64,000 nucleotides of DNA from UBA1783 sp964449115 (lineage in GTDB: Bacteria > Bacillota_I > Bacilli_A > Erysipelotrichales > Erysipelotrichaceae), in NCBI GenBank assembly GCA_964449115.1, contig CAYUXW010000003.1:11375-75374 (forward strand), given 5' to 3'. Every line of letters begins with the position of its first letter. The first letter of the stretch is position 1. The notes beneath the pieces are model-generated. The model did not search any database. It had not been told where the DNA came from and saw nothing but the letters and a program-made list of their open reading frames with translations. Positions 7,535 through 15,973 of this stretch are shown here, piece after piece. Both the position numbers and the translations under genes were made by a program.

Positions 7535-8783
7535 TTAATGTCTTCAATTTATTGGTGCGATAGAATTTTTTTAATTCTTTGTAGTTTTTGACTAATTGTT
7601 CTTCATGACTGCTGGCAGCACTTGGAATATAGAATTCCATATCTTTAAGTTCATCTGGCAGATATTGAATTTTATGAAAATTATGATAGGCACCATAATC
7701 ATATTTATCTTCCGGAGCTAAACCAACAGGATTTAAACGAAGATAAATTGGAACAGCATAAGGAGATTTTTCAGCCACAGCGTAGGCATTGTGTACACTG
7801 TCAACAGCACTTCTACTTTTTGGTGATAAAGCTAAATCGATAACAGCGACCCCTAAAGGAATCAAGGCTTCTGGAAACCCGATACGTTTAGCAGCGTCAA
7901 TAGCATTTATTGTTCTGGCACAGGCTGCTGGATTAGCTAAACCAATATCTTCATAGGCAATGACCAGCAGTCTTCTTTCAATAGAGTCTAAATCATTAGC
8001 CATAGCCAGCCTTGATAGATAGAATAGGGCTGCATTAACATCACTTCCCCTGATAGATTTTTGAAAGGCACTGACAGCATCATAATGACCATCTTCATCA
8101 TGGTCGTAATGCATATTAGCCATGGAAGAATATTTTTTAACCAGCTCAATATCGATGTGATTATCAAAGCAACCCATAGCACATATTTCAATCAGATTAT
8201 AGGCATATCTTAAATCCCCATTACTATGATGGGCGATCAGTTTTTTGGCATCATCATCAATAGAGATTGTGCCACCATATCCCTTCTCGCTTTCTAAAGC
8301 AAAGTCAATGGCTTTTTCTACATCTTCAACAGTCAAAGGTTTCACTTCCAGTAAGTGGCAGCGGCTTCTGACAGCAGGATTAATCGCAAAGTAGGGGTTT
8401 GAAGTAGTTGCTCCGATTACCGTAATAAGTCCAGTTTCGATATGTGGCAAAAGTAAATCCTGCTTATCTTTGTTTAAACGATGAATTTCATCGATTATTA
8501 CGATTAGTCCATTGGACAATTTAGCATGTTCAAATATCTCAACCAGGTCCTTCTTATTGCCAGTAACAGCACTAAATGAGTGATAAGGAAGATTAAGCTC
8601 ATTAGCTATAGCCAGTGCCAAGGTAGTTTTTCCACTACCTGGAGGACCATAAAAAATCATTGAAAAAAGATGCTGCTGGTTGACACAGCGTCTTAACAGC
8701 ATATTTTCACCAATCAAATGTTGTTGGCCAAATACCTCATCCAGCTTTGTTGGTCTTAATTTAAGAGCTAAAGGTTGTTGCAT
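7530..8783 (-). CDS. rarA: Replication-associated recombination protein A (MgsA/RarA, AAA+ ATPase)
   Basis: 417 residues. It begins QQPLALKLRPTKLDEVFGQQ and HLIGE, typical of clamp-loader relatives. Walker A is GPPGSGKTT (about 46-54), Walker B VIIDEIHRL, sensor 1 GATTSNP, and the arginine-finger region AVRSRCH. The C-terminal half has the MgsA helical and tetramerisation domains (KSIRGSDVNAALFYLSRL, RRLLVIAYEDIGLANP). RarA acts at stalled replication forks with SSB. It is convergent with the ABC permease and divergent from dtd. Confidence 0.95.
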   Translation of the reverse strand: MQQPLALKLRPTKLDEVFGQQHLIGENMLLRRCVNQQHLFSMIFYGPPGSGKTTLALAIANELNLPYHSFSAVTGNKKDLVEIFEHAKLSNGLIVIIDEIHRLNKDKQDLLLPHIETGLITVIGATTSNPYFAINPAVRSRCHLLEVKPLTVEDVEKAIDFALESEKGYGGTISIDDDAKKLIAHHSNGDLRYAYNLIEICAMGCFDNHIDIELVKKYSSMANMHYDHDEDGHYDAVSAFQKSIRGSDVNAALFYLSRLAMANDLDSIERRLLVIAYEDIGLANPAACARTINAIDAAKRIGFPEALIPLGVAVIDLALSPKSRSAVDSVHNAYAVAEKSPYAVPIYLRLNPVGLAPEDKYDYGAYHNFHKIQYLPDELKDMEFYIPSAASSHEEQLVKNYKELKKFYRTNKLKTLK

Positions 8784-8837
8784 AATTTTCTCCTCATAGA
8801 TATTTTAACATTAATCAAAATAGTATAGAATAGAAAT

Positions 8838-9308
8838 ATGAAAATAGTAATTCAAAGAGTTAAAAACGCCTCTGTAAGGATAGAGGGAAAAATATATAGT
8901 TCAATTAAAGCAGGATATTTATTACTTGTAGGATTTTCAGTTGCTGATGATGAAGAAGTTTTGCCAATGATGGCTAAAAAACTATTGGAACTGAGAATAA
9001 ATGAAGATAATCAGGGGAAAATGAATCTATCAATTATGGATATTGATGGAGAAATTCTTTCGGTATCCCAATTTACCCTATATGCTGATTGCAAAAAAGG
9101 AAGAAGGCCTTCTTTTACTGATGCCTGTCCACCAGAAAAAGCCAGTCAAATGTATGATAAATTTAACGAGATTTTAAAAGAAAGTGGTCTCAAAGTTGAA
9201 ACAGGATTATTTCAGGCTTTTATGGAAGTCGAATTAATTAATGATGGACCTGTGACTGTAATCTTAGATAGTGATATAATATTAAATAGAGGTAGGTATG
9301 GAATATAA
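8838..9308 (+). CDS. dtd: D-aminoacyl-tRNA deacylase
   Basis: 156 residues. The two DTD signatures are present: SVSQFTLYADCKKGRRPSF with the catalytic-loop SQxT, and NDGPVTVILDS near the C-terminus with the cross-dimer GPVT motif. The enzyme removes D-amino acids (and glycine from tRNA-Ala) from mischarged tRNAs. It lacks an obvious Shine-Dalgarno. The end overlaps the DUF951 gene by 11 bases. Confidence 0.95.
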   Translation: MKIVIQRVKNASVRIEGKIYSSIKAGYLLLVGFSVADDEEVLPMMAKKLLELRINEDNQGKMNLSIMDIDGEILSVSQFTLYADCKKGRRPSFTDACPPEKASQMYDKFNEILKESGLKVETGLFQAFMEVELINDGPVTVILDSDIILNRGRYGI

Positions 9309-9498
9309 ACTGAATGATATAGTTGAAATGAAAAAAATGCATCCCTGTAAAAAATCCAAACAGTGGAGAATCATTAGAATGGGTGCCGATATAAGAGTCA
9401 AGTGCTTGGGATGTGGAGCATCAGTTTTATTTTCTCGAAGCGAATTTGAAAAAAGAGTAAAAAAAATTATTCCATGCGAATTAGAAATAGAGGATTAA
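9298..9498 (+). CDS. DUF951 small protein
   Basis: 66 residues. The pattern VEMKKMHPCKKSKQWRIIRM, GADIRVKCLGCG, and FEKRVKK is diagnostic for DUF951 (Bacillus YyzM). Three cysteines (HPC and CLGC) suggest a small metal-binding or nucleic-acid-binding fold. The gene nearly always sits directly before ychF, as here (four bases apart). Function unknown. Confidence 0.9.
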   Translation: MEYKLNDIVEMKKMHPCKKSKQWRIIRMGADIRVKCLGCGASVLFSRSEFEKRVKKIIPCELEIED

Positions 9499-9502
9499 AA
9501 AT

Positions 9503-10606
9503 ATGTCATTAACAGCCGGTATTGTAGGATTACCAAATGTCGGAAAATCAACATTGTTTAATGCAATAACCAAGTCTCAAGTAGAAGCAGCAAACTATCC
9601 GTTTGCAACAATCAAGCCCAATATTAAAACTGTCGAAGTCCCTGATGAAAGGGTTGATAAATTGGCAGCAATATTTAAACCAAGAAAAACAATTAAGACA
9701 ACTTTTGAGTTTACAGATATTGCCGGTTTAGTAAAAGGAGCCTCAAAAGGTGAAGGCTTAGGAAATCAGTTTTTAGGAAATATAAGAGAAGTTGATGCTA
9801 TTGTTCATGTAGTAAGATGTTTTGAAAATAACAGTATTGTGCATGTAGAAAATACTGTTGATCCAATTAGAGATATTGAAATAGTTAATTTAGAATTAGC
9901 CTTGGCTGATTTAGAAACAGTCAATAATCGCATTTCTAAAGTAGAAAGAAGAGCTTTAACGACCAAAGAAAAAGACGCAGTCACAGAATTTGAAATGTTA
10001 AAAAAATTAAAAAAGGCTCTTGAAGAAGGGAAAATGGCTAGAAGTGTAGATTTTTCGGTGGAAGAAAAAGAAATCCTTAAACATTATCAACTATTAACAT
10101 CTAAACCTGTTATTTATGTAGCTAATGTTTCAGAAGATGATGTAACTGATTTAGATGGATGTTTGCATTATCAAAAGGTTAAGGAATTTGCAGAAAGTGA
10201 AAAAAATCAGGTTGTAGCTATTACAGCCCAGCTGGAAGAAGAAATATCTTCGCTGGATGAAGAGACTAAAGAAATGTTTTTAACTGACCTGGGTATTAAA
10301 AGAAGCGGTTTGGATGAAATTATATTAAAAACTTATTCTTTATTAAATTTATGCACCTTCTTTACTGTCGGTGATGATGAGGTCAGAGCCTGGACATTTA
10401 CTAAAGGAATGAAAGCTCCTGATTGTGCCGGTTTAATACACACAGACTTTAAAAAGGGTTTTATTAGAGCTGAGGTCTATAAATATGAAGATTTAATGGC
10501 TTACGGCAGTGAGCTGGCTTTAAAGGAAGCAGGCAAAATTAAAGTTGAGGGAAAAGAATACATCTGCAAGGATGGAGATGTAATGTTTGTAAGATTTAAT
10601 GTTTAA
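9503..10606 (+). CDS. ychF: Redox-regulated ATPase YchF/OLA1
   Basis: 367 residues. Obg-like P-loop protein: G1 GLPNVGKST (about 8-16), G2 YPFATIKPN, G3 DIAGLVKGASKGEGLGN, and G4-like YVANVSEDD, where the NKxD is replaced as in all YchF, giving ATP preference. A coiled-coil insert follows, then a C-terminal TGS domain (about 280-367) with FFTVGDDEVRAWT and GLIHTDFKKGF. The role is ribosome-associated stress response. It is the last well-coupled gene of dtd-DUF951-ychF; darA follows after a good ribosome site. Confidence 0.96.
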   Translation: MSLTAGIVGLPNVGKSTLFNAITKSQVEAANYPFATIKPNIKTVEVPDERVDKLAAIFKPRKTIKTTFEFTDIAGLVKGASKGEGLGNQFLGNIREVDAIVHVVRCFENNSIVHVENTVDPIRDIEIVNLELALADLETVNNRISKVERRALTTKEKDAVTEFEMLKKLKKALEEGKMARSVDFSVEEKEILKHYQLLTSKPVIYVANVSEDDVTDLDGCLHYQKVKEFAESEKNQVVAITAQLEEEISSLDEETKEMFLTDLGIKRSGLDEIILKTYSLLNLCTFFTVGDDEVRAWTFTKGMKAPDCAGLIHTDFKKGFIRAEVYKYEDLMAYGSELALKEAGKIKVEGKEYICKDGDVMFVRFNV

Positions 10607-10619
10607 GGAGGATAAAAAC

Positions 10620-10943
10620 ATGAAGTTGATTATTGCAATTGTTTCAAATGATGATAGTTCAGCAGTAAGTGCAAGTTTGACAGAACATGGATTTATGGTA
10701 ACCAGATTATCTACTACCGGTGGATTCTTAAGAGCAGGTAATACTACGATGCTAATCGGAACTGAAGATGAAAAAGTAGAACAGGCTATTGAATTAATTA
10801 AGGAAGAAAGCAAAAAGAGAACAGAAATTATTCCAGCTACCACATCATTTGATATTGGACAATATGCTGCCTATCCAGTAGAAGTTCATGTCGGTGGAGC
10901 AACTATTTTTGTACTCGATGTTGATCAGTTTATTAAGGCTTAG
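10620..10943 (+). CDS. darA: Cyclic-di-AMP receptor DarA (PstA, DUF970)
   Basis: 107 residues from the ATG at 10620, selected because AAGGAGGA lies 6 bases before it (an upstream in-frame ATG at 10599 lacks one). The sequence MKLIIAIVSNDDSSAVSASL, then RLSTTGGFLRAGNTTMLIG and VEVHVGGATIFVLDVDQF is the PII-like DarA fold. The TTGGFLRaGNTT loop forms the c-di-AMP pocket. With KtrAB elsewhere in the window it points to c-di-AMP control of osmolyte and potassium balance. Its output is not established in most hosts. Confidence 0.92.
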   Translation: MKLIIAIVSNDDSSAVSASLTEHGFMVTRLSTTGGFLRAGNTTMLIGTEDEKVEQAIELIKEESKKRTEIIPATTSFDIGQYAAYPVEVHVGGATIFVLDVDQFIKA

Positions 10944-10945
10944 TT

Positions 10946-11401
10946 ATGATTGATTTTATTGACTATACTGATCCAAACACAACTTTGATTTTACTTAATA
11001 CAACAGTTGAAGGAAATATGAAAACAATAGGCTCAATTGAAGTTTATGGAAAAGTCAATGGTTATGTAGAGACCGATGGATTAAGTAGTATTTATGGCTG
11101 CATTGATGGCAATTTAGAAACAAGAGAGTTGATAGCTAGAGTTAATAGCGTAATTAATGGTGATATTAACATTATTTATGATGGCTTTATCAGCGACAAT
11201 TCAAATATTAAGGGAAACATCAAGTGCAAAAATATTGAAGTGTGTGGAAATGTTAAAGGTAATATCAAAGCTGAAGATTCTGTAATAATCAGAGGAAGCG
11301 CCAATATTGTTGGTGATATTATCTGTAGAAATCTTGTGGTTGATCAAGGTGCAAAAATTAATGGCAACGTAAAACTTGTCTATCAATTTGAAAAATATTA
11401 G
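10946..11401 (+). CDS. Bactofilin-type polymer-forming protein
   Basis: 151 residues, starting two bases after darA. It is built of short beta-helix turns with the recurring bactofilin pattern (xVEGNMKTIGSIEVYGKVNG, GDINIIYDGFISDNSNIKGN, and GNVKGNIKAEDSVIIRGSAN), with hydrophobic residues at regular spacing. Bactofilins polymerise into filaments and sheets that scaffold shape or envelope enzymes. Such proteins in Bacillota often lie near flagellar or cell-shape genes, but here the neighbour is darA. Confidence 0.8.
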   Translation: MIDFIDYTDPNTTLILLNTTVEGNMKTIGSIEVYGKVNGYVETDGLSSIYGCIDGNLETRELIARVNSVINGDINIIYDGFISDNSNIKGNIKCKNIEVCGNVKGNIKAEDSVIIRGSANIVGDIICRNLVVDQGAKINGNVKLVYQFEKY

Positions 11402-11402
11402 G

Positions 11403-11428
11403 CTCTTCGTTTTTAGCGAGGAGTTTTT
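11403..11428 (+). terminator. Terminator after the bactofilin gene
   Basis: CTCTTCG, a seven-base loop, CGAGGAG (one G-U pair), then five Ts. Confidence 0.75.
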
Positions 11429-11481
11429 ATTGTTATTTAAGGTTGTTTGTGTGATGATAATAAAAAAGAGAGGGATAAAGT

Positions 11482-12405
11482 ATGGAAATTTCTGAAGTAT
11501 TACTATCAAAAAATGGCTATGTCGCAATAACTTTGGCAAAAGAGTTTTTAAAATGCAATGTAGGTGAAAAGGTTCCAACTGTTTCTCAACTCTGTGAAAA
11601 ATATCAGCTTGCCCGTGGAACGGTTCAAAATGCTTTAAAATCTTTACAGCAATATGATGCAATCAGACTTGATGCAAAAGGTCACAAGGGTTCCTATCTG
11701 GTTAAAAAGAATATATCGATTTTATTAAAATTTGCAGGAATCAATTCAATTGTCGGAGTTATGCCTTTACCTTATTCAAAAAGGTATGAAGGTCTGGCAT
11801 CAGGATTATTAGTAACTTTGGAAAATCGCTACAGTATACCGGCATCAATGGCCTTCATGAGAGGAGCAAAAAATAGAATTGGAATGTTGCTTTCTAATAG
11901 ATATGATTTTGCGATTATTTCAAAAATTGCTGCTAAACAAATAATTGATGAATATGACAACATTATAATAGCTTTAAGTTTTGGTCCATATTCCTATTTA
12001 AGTGAACACGTAATAATTTTTAGCAGTGATAAATATAGTCAAATCGAAGAAGGAATGAGAGTTGGGATGGATAATGATTCAATTGACCAGAAATTGCTTA
12101 CGGAAGAAGTCTGTAAGGGGATAGATGTTGAATACGTTAACTATGGTTATTCCCAAATACTGCAAAGAATAGTTCAAGGCGATATTGATGCGGCTGTCTG
12201 GAATAAAGATGAAATTGATGAAAAATTATGTGAAGTTAAATATTATCCAATTAAAGAAATTGGCTCATCAGCCAATGAAGCGGTTTTGGTAGTGTCAAAA
12301 GACAAGCCAGAACTGGCAGCCCTGTTAAGAGAACTTATTGATATAAAAACAGTAACCAATATCCAACAACTGGTGCTAAAAGGAAGAATAACCCCTAGTT
12401 ATTGA
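11482..12405 (+). CDS. yhfZ: YhfZ-family transcriptional regulator (wHTH plus substrate-binding-like domain)
   Basis: 307 residues. The first 75 or so form a GntR-like winged helix (KVPTVSQLCEKYQLARGTVQ, NALKSLQQYDAIRL, GHKGSYLV wing). The remainder resembles a periplasmic-binding-protein fold used as an effector domain: IVGVMPLPYSKRYEGLASGL, the RYDFAIISKIAAKQ segment and the VQGDIDAAVWNKDEID segment match E. coli YhfZ. It heads the yhf-like cluster in the same direction, with about 90 bases and a strong promoter before the next gene, so it probably controls that promoter in response to a small ligand. Ribosome site GAGAGGGA. Confidence 0.85.
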   Translation: MEISEVLLSKNGYVAITLAKEFLKCNVGEKVPTVSQLCEKYQLARGTVQNALKSLQQYDAIRLDAKGHKGSYLVKKNISILLKFAGINSIVGVMPLPYSKRYEGLASGLLVTLENRYSIPASMAFMRGAKNRIGMLLSNRYDFAIISKIAAKQIIDEYDNIIIALSFGPYSYLSEHVIIFSSDKYSQIEEGMRVGMDNDSIDQKLLTEEVCKGIDVEYVNYGYSQILQRIVQGDIDAAVWNKDEIDEKLCEVKYYPIKEIGSSANEAVLVVSKDKPELAALLRELIDIKTVTNIQQLVLKGRITPSY

Positions 12406-12422
12406 TATATATCAAATTTTTA

Positions 12423-12451
12423 TTGACAATCTTTAAAAAGTTTGTGATTAT
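12423..12451 (+). promoter_or_regulatory. Predicted sigma-A promoter of the yhf-like operon
   Basis: TTGACA (12423-12428), 17-base spacer, GATTAT (12446-12451). It lies between yhfZ and the zinc-ribbon gene. Confidence 0.65.
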
Positions 12452-12464
12452 TAGTTATAGAATA

Positions 12465-12478
12465 TACAAAATATTGTA
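12465..12478. promoter_or_regulatory. Candidate YhfZ operator (TACAA-N4-TTGTA)
   Basis: A 14-base inverted repeat TACAAAATATTGTA starts 13 bases after the -10 box, in the early transcribed region, where a GntR-type dimer could block transcription. A second palindrome, TTGATATATATCAA, covers the yhfZ stop at 12402-12415. No matching copies were found elsewhere by eye. Confidence 0.4.
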
Positions 12479-12496
12479 CAAGCTCAGGGATAGAAT

Positions 12497-12859
12497 ATGA
12501 ATAGAGAAATTAAATGCTATAGATGTGGCAAGCCTCATCAGCTAAACTACAAAACAGTCAAGCAGAATATAGTCTGTTCGCACTGTAAAAGTGTGATGAC
12601 TTTTGATTATCCAACAATTAGAAAGTTAAAGCTTGTAAGATATGTTGTGGTTGCTTTTGTAGTAGGAATCATATTATTTGGACTAAGTAGATTAGAAGAT
12701 ACAACAAGTTTTATGCTGACAATTGTAACCTGCATTATAGCGACAGCATTTGCTTTAATGTCTGATCAGTTATGCAGATATATTACAGTATTTTTATTGA
12801 ATGGAAATTATGTTGAATATAAAAAAGAAGACAGAAAAACAGTAGCTAAAAAGAAATGA
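12497..12859 (+). CDS. Zinc-ribbon two-helix membrane protein in the yhf cluster
   Basis: 120 residues, not recognised as a named family. An N-terminal zinc ribbon has two CxxC knuckles (CYRCGK at about 6-11 and CSHCKS at about 28-33). Two transmembrane helices follow (about 48-68 and 73-95) and then a basic tail ending KKEDRKTVAKKK. It is the first gene after the operon promoter and a GGGATAG-type ribosome site, and is followed 10 bases later by the PRD gene. It has no counterpart in the E. coli yhf operon that I know of. A role in localisation or regulation of the transporter is only a guess. Confidence 0.75.
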   Translation: MNREIKCYRCGKPHQLNYKTVKQNIVCSHCKSVMTFDYPTIRKLKLVRYVVVAFVVGIILFGLSRLEDTTSFMLTIVTCIIATAFALMSDQLCRYITVFLLNGNYVEYKKEDRKTVAKKK

Positions 12860-12869
12860 GGTATTTAAT

Positions 12870-13247
12870 TTGGATTTCAGTGAAAGACTTGAATTGTATT
12901 TAGAAGGTGGAATGATTAACGAAAATGATGTTAAGAATGTTAACAATATTTTAAATATGTTTAAAGAAGAGTATGAAATAATCTTAACAGAAGAAAATTC
13001 CGCAACATTTATTGCCCATATTTGTGCTGCCTACGCCAGATTGAATGCCGGAACAATAGTGGAAAAGTTACCACAAGAAGTTGCTAGGCAAATAGAGGGT
13101 TTGAAAACATATCAGTTATCTTTGGAAATTCTAGATAAAGTTATTAAAGTAACAGATAATCCTATCATTGAAGAAGAAAAGGGTTATTTCTTACTTCATA
13201 TAAATAATTTGATATCTACTTTAAAAACAGATAATCAAAAAAATTAG
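12870..13247 (+). CDS. yhfY: PRD-domain protein (YhfY-like)
   Basis: 125 residues from a TTG start with GAGGT 8 bases upstream. The whole protein looks like one PTS-regulation domain: SERLELYLEGGMINENDVKN, then the core FIAHICAAYARLNAGTIVEK (the first His of the PRD, followed by xxR), and the closing FLLHINNLI with a second His. Stand-alone PRD proteins of this size accompany yhfX/yhfZ in E. coli as YhfY. The family normally senses phosphorylation by HPr or EIIB, so this gene suggests PTS-linked control, although no PTS component is present nearby. Confidence 0.7.
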   Translation: MDFSERLELYLEGGMINENDVKNVNNILNMFKEEYEIILTEENSATFIAHICAAYARLNAGTIVEKLPQEVARQIEGLKTYQLSLEILDKVIKVTDNPIIEEEKGYFLLHINNLISTLKTDNQKN

Positions 13248-13273
13248 TATAAGAAATAGTAAAGGAGAGAATT

Positions 13274-14587
13274 ATGGAAGGTATTATTACTAGTTTTGAA
13301 TTCCCGTTTGCGTTTAGAACTGTTGTATTAGTAGCTATTTGTGCTTGGGCATCATTATTGTCACACATGGGCATTTCTAACTTCAACGATGGCGCTAGAC
13401 CGGTATTCCCAGAATTTACACAAGGCAGGATGTCTCGTACAGAGTTTGCTGTTGTAATTACTGGTATGGGCTTTGGTTGGGTTCTTGCAGGATTTAGCCA
13501 ATGGCTGGGAACAGGCTTAATTGCTTGTCACTTAACATTGATTGCGTGTGACTGTTTAGGTGCCTGGTCTCCTAATAAGTACATGGCATTAGGAATTGGT
13601 GCTGCTTATGGTTTATTATGTGCATTTGGAACAAATGCTATCAACGCTGCATTTCAGGCGTTGCCATACAACTTCCTGAGTGATTTAACAAATATCTCAG
13701 GACCAACATTACCAATTTTCTGTGCTTTCCCAGCTGTCGCAATTGCTGGTCAATTTGATGCTAAAAAAGGTATCCTGACAGGTGTTATTGAGGCAATCGT
13801 ATATATGGTATGTACAATTGTAGGAAAAGTTACAGTTGGTGGAGTCAGCGTATCACTATTCCCATATACATTTGCTATGTTAGCAGGTATGATTTGCCTG
13901 GTAGTATTCTCAGTTAAAGGAAGAGAAGGAGAATCTGTTGAAACTGATGAAGAAGAGGAAAACCTGTTCTCTAGAAATGCTGCTAGAATCAAATCAAATT
14001 GGTTATATCTATCTATTCAAGGAGCATTAAACGCATTAGGTATTAAGATTTTAGCTCAGGCTTATCAACCATATCTATTAGCTCCAGCAGTAATGTCTGG
14101 AGATATGACACCATTCTATCTTGCAATGGTAGGAGTAATCATTGCCTTTATTCCATTGATTGTTTCTACAGCTTTAGCAACAGGAGTTTATCAGGCGGTA
14201 GGTTTATGTACTTGTATGTTAGCGGGCGCCATTGCTCCAACCTGGTGGTTAGCTCCAATCTTTGGATTTGTGGTAGAGTTTATAGAAATTCAATTAATCG
14301 GATTATTAGGTAAGTTGTTAGCTAAATTCCCAGAATTATCTAAATCAGGCGACCATATTCGTGGTGCTATGAACGCTACTATAAGTCTGGCATTAACAAT
14401 TGGTGCATTTATGGCAGCTAATGCTATTTGGGGTGGAACTGGTATGATGATTGTTGGTGCATTCTATACAATCAACGAAGTTGCTGGTCAAAGAATACCA
14501 AAAACTGCAGTTGGGCCAATTGCTGCTGTAGTAGTAGGTATCTTGTACAACATTGTTGTATTCTTAGGTTTTATAAAATTAGGTTAA
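13274..14587 (+). CDS. yhfT: YhfT-type membrane transporter
   Basis: 437 residues, about 12 helices. It matches E. coli YhfT: the N-terminal SHMGISNFNDGARPVFPEF, GRMSRTEFAVVITGMGFGWV, and the C-terminal GDHIRGAMNATISLALTIGA and AGQRIPKTAVGP blocks. YhfT is considered a transporter of unknown substrate. The first ND-GARP loop is rich in conserved polar residues and may be the binding site. A GGAGA ribosome site precedes the ATG. yhfU follows after 17 bases with AAAGGAGG, so the two are made together, possibly as one complex. Confidence 0.85.
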   Translation: MEGIITSFEFPFAFRTVVLVAICAWASLLSHMGISNFNDGARPVFPEFTQGRMSRTEFAVVITGMGFGWVLAGFSQWLGTGLIACHLTLIACDCLGAWSPNKYMALGIGAAYGLLCAFGTNAINAAFQALPYNFLSDLTNISGPTLPIFCAFPAVAIAGQFDAKKGILTGVIEAIVYMVCTIVGKVTVGGVSVSLFPYTFAMLAGMICLVVFSVKGREGESVETDEEEENLFSRNAARIKSNWLYLSIQGALNALGIKILAQAYQPYLLAPAVMSGDMTPFYLAMVGVIIAFIPLIVSTALATGVYQAVGLCTCMLAGAIAPTWWLAPIFGFVVEFIEIQLIGLLGKLLAKFPELSKSGDHIRGAMNATISLALTIGAFMAANAIWGGTGMMIVGAFYTINEVAGQRIPKTAVGPIAAVVVGILYNIVVFLGFIKLG

Positions 14588-14604
14588 TATAAAGGAGGAC
14601 TCCT

Positions 14605-14985
14605 ATGTTAAAAATCGAATGCTGTGGATTGACTGCAGCGCAAAGCAGAAAACTTATCGAAAGTAAATTTCCTGATAAAGTACAAGTATTGTCAGATTCA
14701 GATATGATTGCCGCTAGGAAAGTAAAAAAAGGAGAAGTCGATTTTTATTTAGGCAGTTGTCAGACTGGAGGCGGCGGAAGTTTAGCAACGGCTATCATGG
14801 TTTTGGGTTATTCCAATTGTTTGGTAGTCTCTAGACAAGGAAAATGTCCAAACGAAAAAGAAATTCGCCGCATGGTTTACGGTGGTAATCACAAGGCTTT
14901 TGGATATGTTATTTCACATACCGAACAAGTAGTTCCTGCTCTTGTAAAAGCTTTAATTGACAAATCTGAAGGTTTACCTGAATAA
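14605..14985 (+). CDS. yhfU: YhfU-family (DUF2620) protein
   Basis: 126 residues. The glycine-rich stretch FYLGSCQTGGGGSLATAIMV followed by SRQGKCPNEKEIRRMVYGG and HKAFGY matches DUF2620/YhfU. Two cysteines flank this glycine-rich turn. It is always beside yhfT, so it may be a cytosolic partner of that carrier, by analogy with small IIB-like subunits (inference only). Its function is unknown. A strong hairpin follows it. Confidence 0.8.
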   Translation: MLKIECCGLTAAQSRKLIESKFPDKVQVLSDSDMIAARKVKKGEVDFYLGSCQTGGGGSLATAIMVLGYSNCLVVSRQGKCPNEKEIRRMVYGGNHKAFGYVISHTEQVVPALVKALIDKSEGLPE

Positions 14986-15000
14986 GTAAGGGGGAAAGCA

Positions 15001-15036
15001 TTAGGACATCAAGGGGGCTTGATGTCCTAATTTTCT
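15001..15036 (+). terminator. Strong intra-operon hairpin between yhfU and php
   Basis: Thirteen perfect pairs (TTAGGACATCAAG with CTTGATGTCCTAA, GGGG loop) followed by TTTTCT. The next gene's ATG comes only 14 bases later with its own AAGGA site, so this is either a partial terminator or a 3'-end stabiliser for the upstream yhfTU message. Confidence 0.75.
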
Positions 15037-15049
15037 AAGGAACACGATT

Positions 15050-15961
15050 ATGATAAGAACAGTATTGGGTGATATTAGAAAAGAAGAACTTGGCAAAACG
15101 ATGTGTCATGAACATTTTATAGTTGACTTGACCAAGGTTAGAAAAGACGGAGTTTCAAAGATTGAAACGGTTGAAGAAGTAGTTCCAGAAATAAAAATGA
15201 TGATGGAATTAAAAGTAGAAGCAGCTATTGAAGTAACGACAATAGATTTAAATAGAGATGTATTAAAATTGAAAGAAATATGTGAGCAAACTGGATTAAA
15301 AATAGTCTGTTCAACGGGCTATTATTTAGATCCATACCATCCACAGTGGCTAAATGAGGCAACTGTTGAAGAAGTCGCAGAAGTATATATAAAAGAATTA
15401 ACTCAAGGAATTGAGGACACGGGCATAAAAGCAGGTATTATTGCGGAAATTGCTTCAAGTCCAGAAGGTTTCATTGGGAATGAAAGAAAAATTTTACAGG
15501 CTGCAGGATTAGCTGCCAGCAAGGTAGGGTGTGCCGTAAGCACCCATACCGGTAAAGAAACCGCCAAAGAGACAGTAGAGATACTACTATCATATGGTAT
15601 GAATCCCGATAAAATTATTTTAGGCCATCAGGATTTAATTGACGATAGTCAGTATCATCTAGAATTATTGAAAATGGGTGTTAACCTGGCTTTTGATACA
15701 TGTGGAAAAACAGCTTACCAATCAGATGAAGTTAGAGCTGCTAATCTGTTTAAAATTATCAAAGCTGGCTATGGTGATCATATTATGGTATCTAATGATG
15801 TATCAAGAAGGTCATATTTTGTTTCTAACGGTGGTCAGGGCTATCTGACAGCGTATAAAAAAGTGTTACCACTATTAAAAGAGATGGGAGCAACTGAAGA
15901 GGATATTGAAAAAATCAGCACTAAAAATCCAGCTAGAATTTTAGCTAACAAGTGGAAATAA
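15050..15961 (+). CDS. php: Phosphotriesterase homology protein (PHP, amidohydrolase fold)
   Basis: 303 residues, TIM-barrel metal hydrolase. The binuclear metal site is complete: HxH in TMCHEHF (about 20-22), a bridging glutamate in GIIAEIASS (the E that replaces carboxylated lysine in E. coli PHP), His in STHTGKE, His in ILGHQD and Asp in MVSNDVSRR. Family members hydrolyse esters, lactones or phosphoesters; the natural substrate of PHP is unknown. A further hairpin-separated start suggests its expression can be set apart from yhfTU. Eleven bases separate it from yhfX, which has AGGAGG. Confidence 0.9.
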   Translation: MIRTVLGDIRKEELGKTMCHEHFIVDLTKVRKDGVSKIETVEEVVPEIKMMMELKVEAAIEVTTIDLNRDVLKLKEICEQTGLKIVCSTGYYLDPYHPQWLNEATVEEVAEVYIKELTQGIEDTGIKAGIIAEIASSPEGFIGNERKILQAAGLAASKVGCAVSTHTGKETAKETVEILLSYGMNPDKIILGHQDLIDDSQYHLELLKMGVNLAFDTCGKTAYQSDEVRAANLFKIIKAGYGDHIMVSNDVSRRSYFVSNGGQGYLTAYKKVLPLLKEMGATEEDIEKISTKNPARILANKWK

Positions 15962-15973
15962 GGAGGTAACCTT

